In this document: positions 1 through 13,000 of the stretch, piece by piece | Layout of the letters: every line of letters begins with the position of its first letter | How positions within the stretch are numbered: position 1 is the stretch's first letter | Assembly (NCBI RefSeq): GCF_020740795.1 | Contig: NC_067312.1 | Location: 60,860,405-60,924,404, forward strand | Origin: Apus apus | Taxonomy: Eukaryota; Chordata; Aves; Apodiformes; Apodidae | Direction of reading: 5' to 3' | Length of the DNA: 64,000 bases | Position numbers and translations under genes: made by a program | The notes under the pieces: model-generated | What the model was told of the DNA's origin: nothing | Database searches by the model: none | What the model saw: the letters and a program-made list of their open reading frames with translations, nothing else

Positions 1-3000
1 CATGTTCTATACATCCCTAGCTTTAAAGTTTTATAGTAATTGATATATCTCCCTTAGATATTGCATTTATTCCTTTAATTAAAATCTCTATTTTTCCACT
101 GAAAAAGAAGGGCTTAATTAAAATTATCCTCTTTCTCAACACTATTATTACAGCTTTTTCACTTCCCCATAAACTGTAAGATCCAAATTAGGATTCGTGT
201 TTTTCCATCAGAGTTTTATTTATAGTTGTCTTTATCTGTGCGAAATAAGGCTTTTTAAAACTTAACATAAATATTTGCCTGCCGGAATTGTCTGTTTTTT
301 TCCTTATATTAAAAGTAAACAGATCATAGCTACTGAGTTATAAGCTGCCAACCAACTTCTAAGCCAGGCATAACTTTACCTTAATCTATCAATTTAAGAC
401 ACTGAATGTGACAAACATATTCATTTAATATTGTTAGAGAAAGAAAATCACTATCAGGAACAATGACTTTATACTACATGCACTTGCACAACTCTTCCAA
501 ACTGAAATTCCACTTTAGTAAAAGATCTCATTTAATATATATTCAAAGCAGTGCTCAAAGAGTAATTTCTCCTGTTCTTTGTTCTGATTGAACAATAGTC
601 AAATATCTCTAGCATTTCAGAATTTAGGCTATATTATTCAACCATAATTGTTACAGCTCCAGGTTATGTTTTTATTTGGTTTTGATTACTTGAAACACAT
701 ATTTCTACTGCATTAGGTCCTGTTACTAATTTTCAGTATTTTCAATGACAAATCATTAGGTATCTCAATATTGGTAAGCTTTCTTTGCCCTCTTTGTTAT
801 TCCATCAGGTATTTATTTTCCTCAGAGGTTGAGATGTCATGCATTTAACAGAACAAATATCTCTAGCTAAGTCGGGTAATATCCTGGTTGTAATTTTTCA
901 CTGATCAGAAGCATCTAGCCTATTTATTTAGTCTTAACTATTTATAGTCACACTAGTACAAATATTTTATTTTTTTTTCCAAGCTACTCAATATTTTTTA
1001 ACCTATGTTTTCTTTGATACTGCAAAGCATAGTAATTTGCATCTTCAAATTATACATTTCTTCTGCAGTTTATGCCACAAACCCCTCTCTACAAACCAGA
1101 GCTCTGGTGTTTGTGTTTCAGAACAAAGAATACCACATAAGCTTTGGGAGACTCAGCAAGATTCAAAGTCTACATTCACTGCAGTTGGAAAACATGTCCA
1201 CAAGAGATGTCACCACAAGAAATAAAATCATGTGTACTCTGCCGTTTCTGCTGCAGCCTGAAATCCTTCACATATGTGTAAAGTGGATGCGAAGTGTTGT
1301 CATTCCCAGCCAAATACAGTGGCCACAGAAGTGAAAGGGGAGCCTTTAAATAAAGAAAGCCTAGGTACCTCTGGAACACTGCAATGGGAAGCAATTTTCC
1401 TCACCTCTGGAAGATCTGCACCACTGGGACTGTGCTGGTGTCACAGCTAATCAGTGACACTTTAGCCTGCCAGCAGTGCCTATGGTTCCCTGCCATAAAA
1501 CACTGGTGCATATAAAATAAAGTTCACTGCAGATGTAAATTTGTGTTTCATGTCTCATGTTTTTATCATTGCTTCTTCTTTGTCTTTTCTCATTTCTTTT
1601 TCACATCCCAGCGATATCTGAGTGAATGAGAGAGATGGAATTTGTTTCTGCATAGCAGACTTCCTCTTCCATGACAGAATCAAGATTTAAACCAGGAAAG
1701 ATTTTAAACGGGCTTTTGAAATGGCAGGGTTGTAAGTGAACACACTTAAAAGAGAAGAATTTCCCTGATAAATTTTGAAAGTAGTCCACGGGTGAAATAA
1801 ATTTCAAAATTTTAAAAAATATTTTTCCCCTCAGTATAGGATGCTGAGCATATATGTCCTTTATGTATCTACTACATGTATGTACTCTATATGTTCTGTA
1901 TGTATGCACTTTAAAATACATATATGTAGCAAAAGACATTTGCCTCACATAAGGTTTGAAGCAGGCAATCTGTGAGTTTCCTTGTGCAAAAAAAGAATTT
2001 GAAATACTTGGTAGACATCAGTATAATGGCAGCTGCTCTGTATTTTTCTGTGGAATTGATATACTGTTAGCCAGAGAATACTTGAGTATGTAGGCTCTTA
2101 TAGTTTACTTTGCAAGTGTGACCTATGAGTTTTTAGTTGTATGTGTGTACATCCATCTCTCACAAATCAACTTCAATTGTGAAATAGTTTTCCTCTGTGT
2201 ATATTTAGATAATGAATTCTTCCTGTTGCAAAGTGACCTCTAGAGTATGAGAACTAGTTTCATTTCAATTTGTGTCAAAGAAATACTTGACAAATTGCTC
2301 TATTTAGAGTCACGTATATCCTGGATTTCAGTGTTGAGCATTGCTACCCCTCTGACAAAGATAAATCAGTCTGTAGGTTTGCCCTGTATCTTCATGTCAT
2401 GGCTGCAATTACAGATATGAGCCCAAAGCACATTATCTGAATAAAGTAGGATGCATCACAGTGACACACTATTTACTTTCATAAAGATTACAGGTATCAT
2501 GCAACCTGAAGATTTCAGAAAGTTTTAAACTGAGCATAAGGCCTAATTAAGGAAAACCAAACACACTAACTAGGTATGCGTACACAGACTTTTTTCCTGT
2601 ATTTTTTTCTTTTTTTGCCTGTTTAACTGAATACAAGTTAGGTGCAGTGTCAGCTCAGTTTACCTGTGAAGCTAGCAATTTAACACTCTTTTCATGACAC
2701 TAAGAGCATTTCTGGAAGGACGCCATATCTTGGCTTCTTTTGTGACTCTGCAAGATTCTCCTGGAGGAGCCATAACCAAATTTTCCTTATTAATCAAAAA
2801 AAAAGTAAATTTGTGTACACTTGATATGAAGGCAAAGCCTTCATCACAAGGATGATGAAATCATGTGCTTAAGGTTTGCCCTTCCATATGCTGCACTGGT
2901 AGAAGCCAATGTTTTTTGGCACAGCTGCCACTTGTTCTATTTCTCCTTGCTGCTAAAGTATTTGAGCTTCACCTGTTCCTTTTTCAAATTAGCCCAAACT

Positions 3001-6000
3001 TGGTTTTCATTTCTAGGCTTATGCCAACAGTTGCAATTGTACCAAATGGTACCTACACGTAACATTAGTGGGTCATTCCCTTCTGAAACTATGTGTTCTT
3101 ACTTTCTTTGAATGGAATCAAAGGTTTACAAAATTAGCCCAAGGATTAAAAAAAAATGGAAATTATTTCTGAGCAATATATCTGCAGTATACAAATAGAT
3201 ACTGTCATGTATGTCAGGAACAAAAAAGTATATGTCATGTCCAAGAAACTAAGCAATCCAACAAAACCAGATAAAACTTTTTGTTACGTAGCCTAGGATC
3301 ACATTAATTAGAAATGGTTTGACTCCAAAATCCTCAGTTAGACTACTACAAAGTTATTTAAGTTTTCAAGTCCACATACAAATCAAAACTGGAATATTTC
3401 ACTGAAGACCTTTCCTCTTTCTAATAAGGAGAAAGAATGAAAAAATATACACGGCTTACGTGTTTAAAACTGAAAGTGTGAAAATAATCTTTTATACATC
3501 AGCTCTTCTAATATTTATTAAGAGAATAGCATGCAGAATTTGTAATGTAGCTATAATTATCCCAGCAACTTTTGAATATTTTTACTTATATTTACTGGAA
3601 GAGCGTAGTTCCTTTTCTCTTCTTTGTATGCCTGCTCTTTCCTATCTATATTTGGTTTCTCACATTTGCAAAACAATTCTGAGGTGATATTCAATAATGC
3701 AAGATAGTGGTTTCTATACCTTCCAGTAAAAGTTTCTAATTCAGTACTTAAAAATGGTGGAAAGCCCTCACTTACTGTGTTCAGCCGAACAGATCATAAC
3801 ACCCAGAAGTGCTCTCTTTTGCAGGAGGTTACCAAAAAGAAGTGAGTTTCCATCACCTATAACCCAGCAGGACTAAAAGACTACCAAACACAGTTCAGAA
3901 TCTCTATAAGAGCATTCCTAAAGCAAAAGCCCTAACCAGTGACTACAAATAATATCAGTAGACAACATTAATAAAAATTCTTTGTTTATTCATATATAAG
4001 CCTTATCGTTGTAAGACAATCTATGAGTAGAATTTTTCATATGCTTCATTTCAGGGACTCGTATGCAGCTATTACTAAAAAAGTATCCCTATAGGCTGTG
4101 AGGAACTGAGAAAAATCAGTGCTGAAATCCTTTTAAAATACATGTTACCAAAAAAACTTTGATATATATTCCAATGCACCCTCTACCAAGGACAATTTGA
4201 AAATATATAGCCGTAGTAAATCAAAGCAGACTTTTATGCAGACTGCGTTAGAAAGGAAAAGGAAAGAGAAATGAATTTGATGCCATGCTCAATTTGGGTT
4301 TTTTAACTGGTGCTTGAATTGAAGATTTCTTAAATTATATTGAAGTAAAATTAAGAAAAGGCAAGATGTCGTAGCCAGGATCACTAATCAAACACAGCCT
4401 ACATAATGTGCACCATGTCTTGCTCAATGGGAAGTAATTACTATACCATCAGCTTTGCAGTGTTTAAACAACCATTTCATTATATTTTTTCTACTCTGAT
4501 TAAATTTTCTCAGCATTTATAATGCATCATTACATCTGCTTTGTGCACAGATAATGCACAGCATAGCTACTCATTAAAACTTCCCTACTCTTCTTTGTAA
4601 TTTTTAATAAATCTAATTTGACTGGTTTGCATAAATTTTCAAAATTAATTGTTAGTTCTTTATTAACACTATATCTGAGGTGTGAAGTGCCTAGGCTACT
4701 ACTTGCCAAAACAGTTTTTTCCAATTTGAAGGCCTCAAGGAACTACACATGCAAGAGGTAAATAAGAGTAAGCTCTAGTCACAAACATTGTTATATTAAA
4801 GCAGTCCACAGCCAGGCATCACTGTAGCATACAAGAGCATATGACCTTATTGTCATTCCCCTTGTTGCTATGACATTTTGTCTCACAAGTGCAGTAATAG
4901 AAAAAAATAGAAATCTCAGTCTTCTGCTTCATAATAAGCTTCATGGATATGAAAGATACTTCAGAGAACAACTAAGGAAATAACCTGTTTAAATTATCTA
5001 AAGAAGAATTTTATATTCTCTCAAGAGAAAACCTACACTGACTTATTAATCCAAATGTTGCGGTTACTCTGGGGTGAATTTTTTGAGTCTGGGGAAAAAA
5101 AAAACAACACATTTTTTTAAATTAACACATGAAAAAGCCCAGCTTATGTTTTTAAATTGTTGTGAAACAGATTATATCTTCTAATTATTGCCTTGATTTT
5201 GTTGTTAGATGCAAGACTACACCAAGAAAAATCAGGGGGAAATATTTATTTCTCTTTTGTTTTACAATTTTTTAGATTTCTGCCAGATCTCACTTAATAA
5301 TTTATTTTTAATTTTTTTTTCTTTCTTTCTTAGATGTCCTGCTTCCTATGTATAAACATTATATCTTCTATTTGGGCAATATAATGAACTGCTAGAGCTG
5401 CCAGGTCTGTGAGTCTGGAGGGTGCTGGCTCTCAAAACCACAATTGCTAATAATCAGGAATTTGAAGCTCCATTCCCAGTCATAAAGCATCATGAAATTT
5501 GGGGGAACTTGGTGATCAGGTTGAAAGTAGTCTTCTGGCTGTCATTGAAACAAAGTATCCATCTTCATTCATCTCTCCCCCAGGAAGTAACAAACCTTGA
5601 AAAACAAGAAGACTCAAAGCCAGGTTCTACTTTCATTGACACTGATGTAAATCCAAATAAACTTCTTTCATTTTGATGGGATTAAACTAGTAGTATCCAA
5701 AGTGAGGGTGTGCTCTGACCTGTTTAACATACTGCTATTTTAATTATAGTAACTCCAAAAATGGGGTGCTGATGAAGATGCCATTTTGAGTTCCTTTCTA
5801 ATACTTACTCTTTGATTCATCTACTTCTGGAGTGATCCAATATTATCACATTATAACGATCTCATGTTTCTAAAATTGTTCAGGTCAAAGTATTGTATTA
5901 CCTCAGACAGAATCCAAATAGCAGATGATACTGTGAGTGTAGCTGTGTAAACAACAGCTCCCAAGGAATAACCTTACATGATAAAATAGTGAGGTGGAGA

Positions 6001-8364
6001 AGTGATTAAAATAGTTTAATTATTTATTTAAAAGATGGCTATGTGTAAATTAGCTGTGGCTAGTAATGAACTTTTGCACTGGATACTATCTTATTTCTTT
6101 CCCAAAAGCATGCTTTTGGTTTTCTTAAAGTCCCCACAGCCTACTTTTCCTCTGTGTGCAAGCTTATCTGTGCTAGAATTCTTTCTGCTTGCTCTACAGG
6201 TACTTGTCAACCAGAAAAGAAAAGACATCTTCTATTCTTGATATAGATGCAAATATTTTCTCTTGGGAGAAATGAAAGTTTTTATCTGCCCTGTAAATTA
6301 TAACTTGTCCTCTGCTCAAAATTAACATGTCTGGCTGGAATTTCTTCTTTGATGGGATTTAAACAACACCAGCATTTTATTAGATGTACCTGGTCTATAC
6401 TAACTAAATAGCAGTAGAAGTTTTAGCATGGGTTTCAGCTTTATGGGCATGCTGCCAATAGTTACTCCTCAGCAATCTTTGTCTCTGGAAAGATCACTCC
6501 TCTGTCCTCACCCACCTCTGTAGGCAGAAGTTCTTGAAGGCCTTCTGTATTTATACACAACAATACTATTTCAAAAGGCAGTGCTGGCTTGTGATCAAAG
6601 AGAATAAATACTCCCCTTTCCCCTTCAGAGAGGCCACACTATTTGAAGTTCTCCAAATAGAAGAAAAAAAAAAATTGTAAAGGAACAGTCTTTCAATAGC
6701 TTGACATCAGAAAAAAAATGGGAAAAGATAAGGAAACCAACAGAGAAAACATCTGTCCTGAAACTCAGAACCACTCTGCCATCCCATTTGAAATAAACTT
6801 TTAAGATCCTTTCATTAGACACTATTAAAAGTTTCTCTCTTGAAGAGAACAACCTTCTTCAGAAAGCTTTAGCCCCCTCTACCTTTAGCTGCCAGAAAAT
6901 ATGAGGCAGGAAGCACGAGTCTTAAGACACAAACAAGCAAACAGGACTTTCATCCTTTGGATCTGAGACCAGATCCTTCAGAGGGGAACAGCACAGCTCT
7001 CCAGACAACATTACCCTCTCTTTCTTTGTAAACAGAAGGAGAAACTGTCCTAGGGCTCTTTCAAAGTCTCCATCAAAGCTAATATTACAGACTTTTCTTT
7101 CTTTTATAACAATTTTATTTCATTTTTAACTCAGAACATCCATCCGTTACATCAAAGAGATTAACAGGAGCTTTTCCATGCAGATTGTGGATGCACTGAC
7201 CCACTTTTAAGCAGGGCAACAGAGTCAGTGTCCAAGGGGTGTATTTGTCTCCAAAAGATAGTCCCCATTCACCCTACCACAAGTTTGTGTTTGAAATTCA
7301 TAGGATTTGTAAGTTGGAGCTCTTCTTCCATTGGTATCCGTAATACCTCCTGCTTCTTGTAAAGCTAGTAATTCTGTGCCAGTGACTTCACAGAGCAAGC
7401 AAAAAGAATTTTTTCCCTGAGAACATGTAGGCAAATAACTTTGACAAAAGCTGCCTAGATAAGAAGGAACCAAAACTACAATAAGCAGACATCCACCAAG
7501 AGAGGAAACAGTTTTTGAAATTAACTCCATACGAGAGATTAGGCACACGTAATAGTAGCATATTGGGTGCTAAAATATTTTCTAACATAATTTTGGATGA
7601 GGGGAATTGTCACTGTTCAACTGTAACCAGTGTTTTATTGAAAGAGTGACTAAAGAATAGAGTGGTCATTACTTACATCAATATCCTGGGCTGGGCATAA
7701 CTTTGCAAGGTTGCTACTACTTCAGGGAAAATACTTTCTTCTCCTTGCCTCACTGCCCTTAACTGTAAAACAGTCAGTTACATTTCATGATCACATTTTG
7801 GTCTAACTCACTGTTTGAGATCCTTAATAGATGGTGCATTGTATTATTTTTCTATTCACTTGCAAATACCCTGCAGTCGCTACATTGACGTAAAATTTCA
7901 GTTATAAAAGCAAATTGTGAACAAATGTATGGACAAATCAATGAATGCAGATTGTGAATTTGAGGCCAAATACTAGAAAGTAAAGAAGGAGAAGAACTGA
8001 AATGCACAGAGACTTTTTAAAGACACAGAGCTGACAAATACCATCACCACCTTTGTCAAGAAGCAGCCAGATCCCATTTCCAGTTAAGCATAAGTCTCAG
8101 TGTATTACAAGTCTATTTAGCTCTGCTTGTTCTCTCATTAACACAACATGGTCTTCCTATGAAGGCCTTCCTCAATGAAACTGCATCCATTACTCATAAA
8201 ATACATTGCAAAGACATCTAACTAGATGACAAAACCAGGGACAGATTAAAGTAGTTCAAAAGGGCATCTTCAGCACAAAACTACCTGAAAAGCATGACTG
8301 AATCTGGACATAAACTGTCTAGAGCAAAACTGCATTCAGGATACACAAACCAGGAATGAAAGTA
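1..8364. other. AT-rich intergenic DNA, no gene recognised
   Basis: I found no frame that looks coding: all open frames are under about 120 codons, with no recognisable motif and no splice-site pairing. No tandem repeat of note is present apart from short T-runs and an 18-bp palindrome (listed separately). The stretch appears to be single-copy non-coding sequence, or sequence too decayed to classify by eye. Confidence 0.6.
6102..6119. repeat. 18-bp perfect palindrome
   Basis: The sequence CCAAAAGCATGCTTTTGG equals its own reverse complement, centred on GCATGC. No loop separates the arms. No gene or known element lies beside it. It could be a dimeric protein binding site or simply chance. Confidence 0.8.
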
Positions 8365-8558
8365 TTTACTGTGAGGGTGACAGAGCACTGGAACAGGCTG
8401 TCCAGAGAAGTTGTGGAGTGTCTTTCTCTGGATACATTCAAAACCCATTTGGACACATTCCTGTGTGATGTGCTCTAGGTGACCCACTTCTGGCAGAGGG
8501 GTTGGACTGGATGATCTTTCAAGGTCCCTTCTAACCCCTAAGATACTGTGATTCTGTG
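8365..8558 (+). mobile_element. CR1 LINE 3' fragment (5'-truncated)
   Basis: This fragment starts inside the last codons of CR1 ORF2, where the frame reads like the family's FTVRVTEHW followed by NRL(P/S)REVVE. It runs through the 3' UTR (GGATGATCTTTCAAGGTCCC) and ends in an ATTCTGTG tail unit. It is heavily 5'-truncated, as is usual for CR1. The 9-mer TGAAAGTAT occurs at 8357-8365 and again at 8557-8565, so it may be a short target-site duplication overlapping the tail. It shares wording with the copy at 9.2 kb, so both probably belong to one subfamily. Confidence 0.9.
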
Positions 8559-8565
8559 AAAGTAT

Positions 8566-9199
8566 CTGAAAATAACCTAATGCATTCTTAATACAATTCT
8601 AATGAAATAATTCCTTTGATACCAGAAGAGTAGTCTTTCTTAGTGCCTATAATATGGTTTTATGTGATCCTAAAATCCTATGGCTACTCTTATGAGAAAT
8701 ATTTTTGAAGCAATTTATCCTGCCCATCCCTTTGCAGATAACAGGGGAAACAGCTTCTAAACCAAAATTATCTCTACGTGAGTATTTCTGTATATAAAGC
8801 ACTTCTCTTTCCCTCACTTATTGTCCTAAAAGTTTTCCACTTGTATAGTAGGTTTTTTTGACATTATTACGGTTTCTGTAACATAGGTAAGCCAAGAAGC
8901 TTAAACTGTTTGTGTAAGGATGTGGACTTCACTTGACTGAGCAAAAGCTTTGCGGAATTTGGATCAGAACATTATGAAGTATTTTAAGGGTGTGAGTGTA
9001 GATGTGTGCATGTTCACACCTACAGAAAGATATCTTTAATCACTCTGAACAATTTTATTCCTGTGAAAAGAAGAGTTAATGGAAATTACTTTTTGGAATA
9101 TTCAGGACAGAGGCAGCTATTTTGCACAAGCAAAGTGGACAGGGGACAGCTGTGGTAGACTGAGTTCAGGACACAAGGACAATGAGTACTTGCTATGTG
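8566..9199. other. spacer between two CR1 copies
   Basis: AT-rich single-copy sequence. I see nothing recognisable in it. Confidence 0.55.
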
Positions 9200-10014
9200 T
9201 ACAGTGGCAAGATTTGGACAGGCTGGAGAGCTGGGCAAAGAGGAACCTAATGAGATTCAGTAAAAACAACTGCAGAGTCCCGTACCTGGGAAGAAACAAC
9301 AAAATGCACCAGCACAGGCTAGGAGGTGATGTGCTAGAGAGCAGCTCCATGGAGAAGGATCTTGGAGTTCTGGTAAGGAACAAGTTATCCATGGGACAAC
9401 AATGTGCCCTTATGACCAAGAAAGCCAATGATATCTTGGGGTGCATTAAGAGGAGTGTCTCCAGCAGCTCGAGGGAGTTCCTCCTCTCCCTCTACTCAAC
9501 CCTGGTGAGACCTCAGTTGGAGTACTGTGTCCAGTTCTGGGCTCCCCAGTTCAAGAGGGACAGGAATCTAGCTGCTTGAGAGTCCAACGGAGGGCTATGA
9601 GGATGATCTGGGGACTGGAACACCTGCTGTAAGAGACCTGGGGCTTTTCAGTCTAGAGAGGACAAGGCTGAGGGGGGATTTAATTAATGTCTATTAATAC
9701 ATGAGGGCTGGGCATCAAGAAGGCAGGGACAATCTCTTTTCATTTGTGCCCTGTGATAGGACAAGGGGCAATGGATTCAAACTTGAGCCTGTGAAAAACT
9801 TTACTGTGAGGGTTACAGAGCACTGGAACAGTCTCCCCAGAGAGGTTGTGGAGTCTCCTTCTCTGGAGACTTTGAAAACCTGTGTGTATGCCTTTCTGAG
9901 TGATCTGCCCTAGTTGGATTTTTGGGGTTTTTTTGGTCCTGCTCTAGCAGGGGAGTTGGACTTGATGATCTTTGGAGGTCCTTTCCAACTCCCAATATTC
10001 TGTGATTCTGTGAT
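9200..10014 (+). mobile_element. CR1 LINE fragment: end of ORF2 plus 3' UTR
   Basis: This copy carries the C-terminal part of CR1 ORF2 beyond the reverse transcriptase core, then the 3' UTR and an ATTCTGTG tail. Recognisable family blocks in order are: a DLDRLESWAK block at about 9210-9240; a KDLGVLVRNKLS block at about 9355-9390; an SREFLLSLYSTLVRPQLEYC block at about 9470-9530; and [18 protein letters not shown] at about 9800-9855. The frame is broken after about 9578 and resumes in another frame from about 9700, so the copy is a pseudogene. The left edge is approximate because the sequence fades into divergent flank near 9200. Confidence 0.93.
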
Positions 10015-13000
10015 CTACCGCTGCTCCTGTTTGCCACCCAGTCTGGATGAAAAAAAGTGTCCCCAGGTGCTCTACTACTGCGTCTCTGTGGCCATAACCT
10101 GGCCAAGTGCAACCCCTTCAAAGCTTTAGGCAGTAGAATTCAATCCTGATTTAATTTCAATAAAACTACTCTCTGACTCTAGCTTAACCAAGAAAACCAA
10201 AGATTTTACAAAATAAAAACTAGGACAGCCAACAAGTCAAGTGTGATTGGAAACAGCCCACTTCTTACCTGGCAGGGATAATGAGATATATAAGCCTCAG
10301 GCCAGATGAGGCTGTTGCATGGAGGATTGGTGGGTGCCATTCTATAAAGACCACAGCTCTGCTTGCAGGCTGCTCTTTGGAGTTAGGCTAGAAAATAATT
10401 AAACTAATAATAATAACTAAAATGAATGTTTTGTTATTGTTCTGTTCTGCTAAGGAGAACAGAAATAAAAATAGAATTTGGGGCAGAGCTGTAAATTCTG
10501 GCAGAAAGCATACTCATTCCTTTCTGAAAGATAATACTATCTGTCAAGATCTATCCCATAAAGGGTTTCATATACTGCTGTTCAACTTCCTTACATTCAA
10601 GCTGAAGAGATCAGAAACTGTTTTCTAGGTGACTCAGAGACAAAAATCATTCTTTCTATCCATGTTGCTTTAAGAATGAAAAAGGTTAGCAAGCTTAACA
10701 AGATAATAAAGGAAAAATGTGGTGTAAAGAGGAAACTTGAAAAGAGATGTGGGTGTAAGCAGTATTCACAATGTAAATTTGAAACAGCCTATGGAAGAAC
10801 TTCATCAAACTGACAGGAATAAACACTTTAGTATAATAAACTCCATTCACAGTAACTCCTCCAGACAGATTTCAGGAAATGCAACAAAACTTTGCTCTGA
10901 CGCATTCTTCTGATAAACAATTTTAAACATTATCACCCTAAATTTTCAAACTATTTTCAGGTACTAATAAAAAGCAACACTACCCACAAGACAGAGCTTG
11001 TTTCAAGATGAGGAAATCATCAGTCTTCTATTGCCCAGACTCTCCCATGTCTCTGCATGAGAAAGCAATATTCACTGGCTTGTGCAAAGCTTTGCTGCCT
11101 GTGCTCAGTCACAATGTACATGTTGAAGTATGCAGGCATTCTGCAGCACATGCTGGCTTTAGGTCTAATTAACACTGAACATTAGTCTTTCAGAGCTAAC
11201 AAGGTGACATTCCCAGCAATACCACAATGCAATTAATGAGTAAGAACATGGAGACATGAAAATTAGAATTTTGTGCTGCCTATTTGGTACCACAGACTTT
11301 GGCCAAGATGCTTCATATCTGTCTGATTATATTTTCCCTGTGGAAAAAGGACAGCTGCTTTATATTGTAGCACAGGGAACTCATTTCCACAGAATGTGTC
11401 ACCAGAAAAATGCAGACCTTGCTCATTTAGTGTTTTTGAAGTACACTGAGCTGCCCAGAGCTCCTGTATTTTAACATATCACTAGTAAACAGACAGCAGC
11501 ATCTAATAGTGCAGGTATCAGTACTCTTATTACATAAAAGTGTTTCTTAGGTATTTGGAAACTATTTGGATTGGATGTCCTCTTATATCATAGGCACTGA
11601 CGCTGGAAAAACTTTTTTTCAAACAGAAAATTGTCACTCAAGTGCTCAGTTAAATCAAGCTGTATTGCTCCATTCCTCAGACTCAAGCTCCACTGGAACA
11701 GACTGATAAATCAGCACTGAAAAAGCTATTAATTTTCTTACACTCCTTAAAATACCTGCATCAAATCACTGTGGCAAGTTTTTTAATGAAAAGACGGGTG
11801 TGTAATCTTCTCTGCCTATCAGAAGCATTCAGCAGCAATACCAACAACTATGTCAAGCTCAGCTGATATGCCTCTTTTCTACCCTTCCTACTGGTTTTAA
11901 AAGGATAGACCATAAATTGTTAACATTGGGTGGACTAAGAACAGAAAAAGACAACAACATTTTAATAAAAAGTACTGCTTCCTGTGGCCATATAGGTAGT
12001 AGACATATTAGGTTATGATAGACTGATAGATTGACTTGTTTACTTCTGTTTATCACATTTTCAGTTTCATCCACATCTACAGAGGTCCAAGGTGGACATT
12101 CAGGGAATGGAGAAATGACTCTTGACTGAAACTCTTTCCACAGTTGGGCCATTTGTTTTCAACTGAACATGTTACACTTTTTTGCATTTTCGTTCCCTTT
12201 TCTCAGTTTGACAGTACAGGAAAAAAGCTAGTTGAAAATCTACATCTGACCATTCTGAACAGCTGCTCTCAAAAAGGTTTCCCCGTCTAATGTGGACTAC
12301 AATTTTTTCTGATTAGTGAACAAGTATAATGTTACTTTTGACATTCCTTAAAACAAATCTGTTATTTATTTTAAATTAATTTAAAATGTCTGACATATAA
12401 GAAAAGAATGAAAATGTAAACTCATAACAAACTAACAAACAAGTAATGCTGTTTGCAAATACATACATCCAATAGAAATTCTGAAGTTTTCAAAGTGATT
12501 AAGTTTTTTCTTTTATATATAACATGGTCTAAAGAGTACATTTATCCTATTGCAATCTTTTTGTTCAGAGGATTTTTTTCACAGTCCTGCACACTAAAGA
12601 TCTGCAGGATTAGAGTTTCAAAATCCGAATCTTGAGGATACATTCACATAGTTCTGAATAGAACTGAAAAAAAAAAGAAGAAAAATTGCAAGTATGCCTG
12701 TAAGGAAAAAATTAAACTAAAATAGCAGAGATGCTTCCTGTCTGTTTGTTATTTGGGGGTTTTTTATAGGCCATTTTGAATTTGGTCTTACCACTGTCTT
12801 GGAATTTCAACAATAAACTTGCTTTATGTGGTTTTCTGGCTTGGCCCTCACTACTCAGTCTTTCTCCTTAAATTAATCTCCATACTGTAGTACAGTACCA
12901 TACAACCTCCTTCCACTCTAGTCCTCCCCAGCATCCTCACCTCTTTTTGCTGGACTCCAGCAATATCTACCTCCAATCCAGACCAGCATCTATCAGAATG

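Noticed and set aside
9117..9446. 109-codon minus-strand frame
   Set aside because: It is the antisense shadow of the CR1 copy at 9.2-10.0 kb. Similar shadows at 30,958-31,425, 31,742-32,064 and 53,851-54,222 were also dropped.
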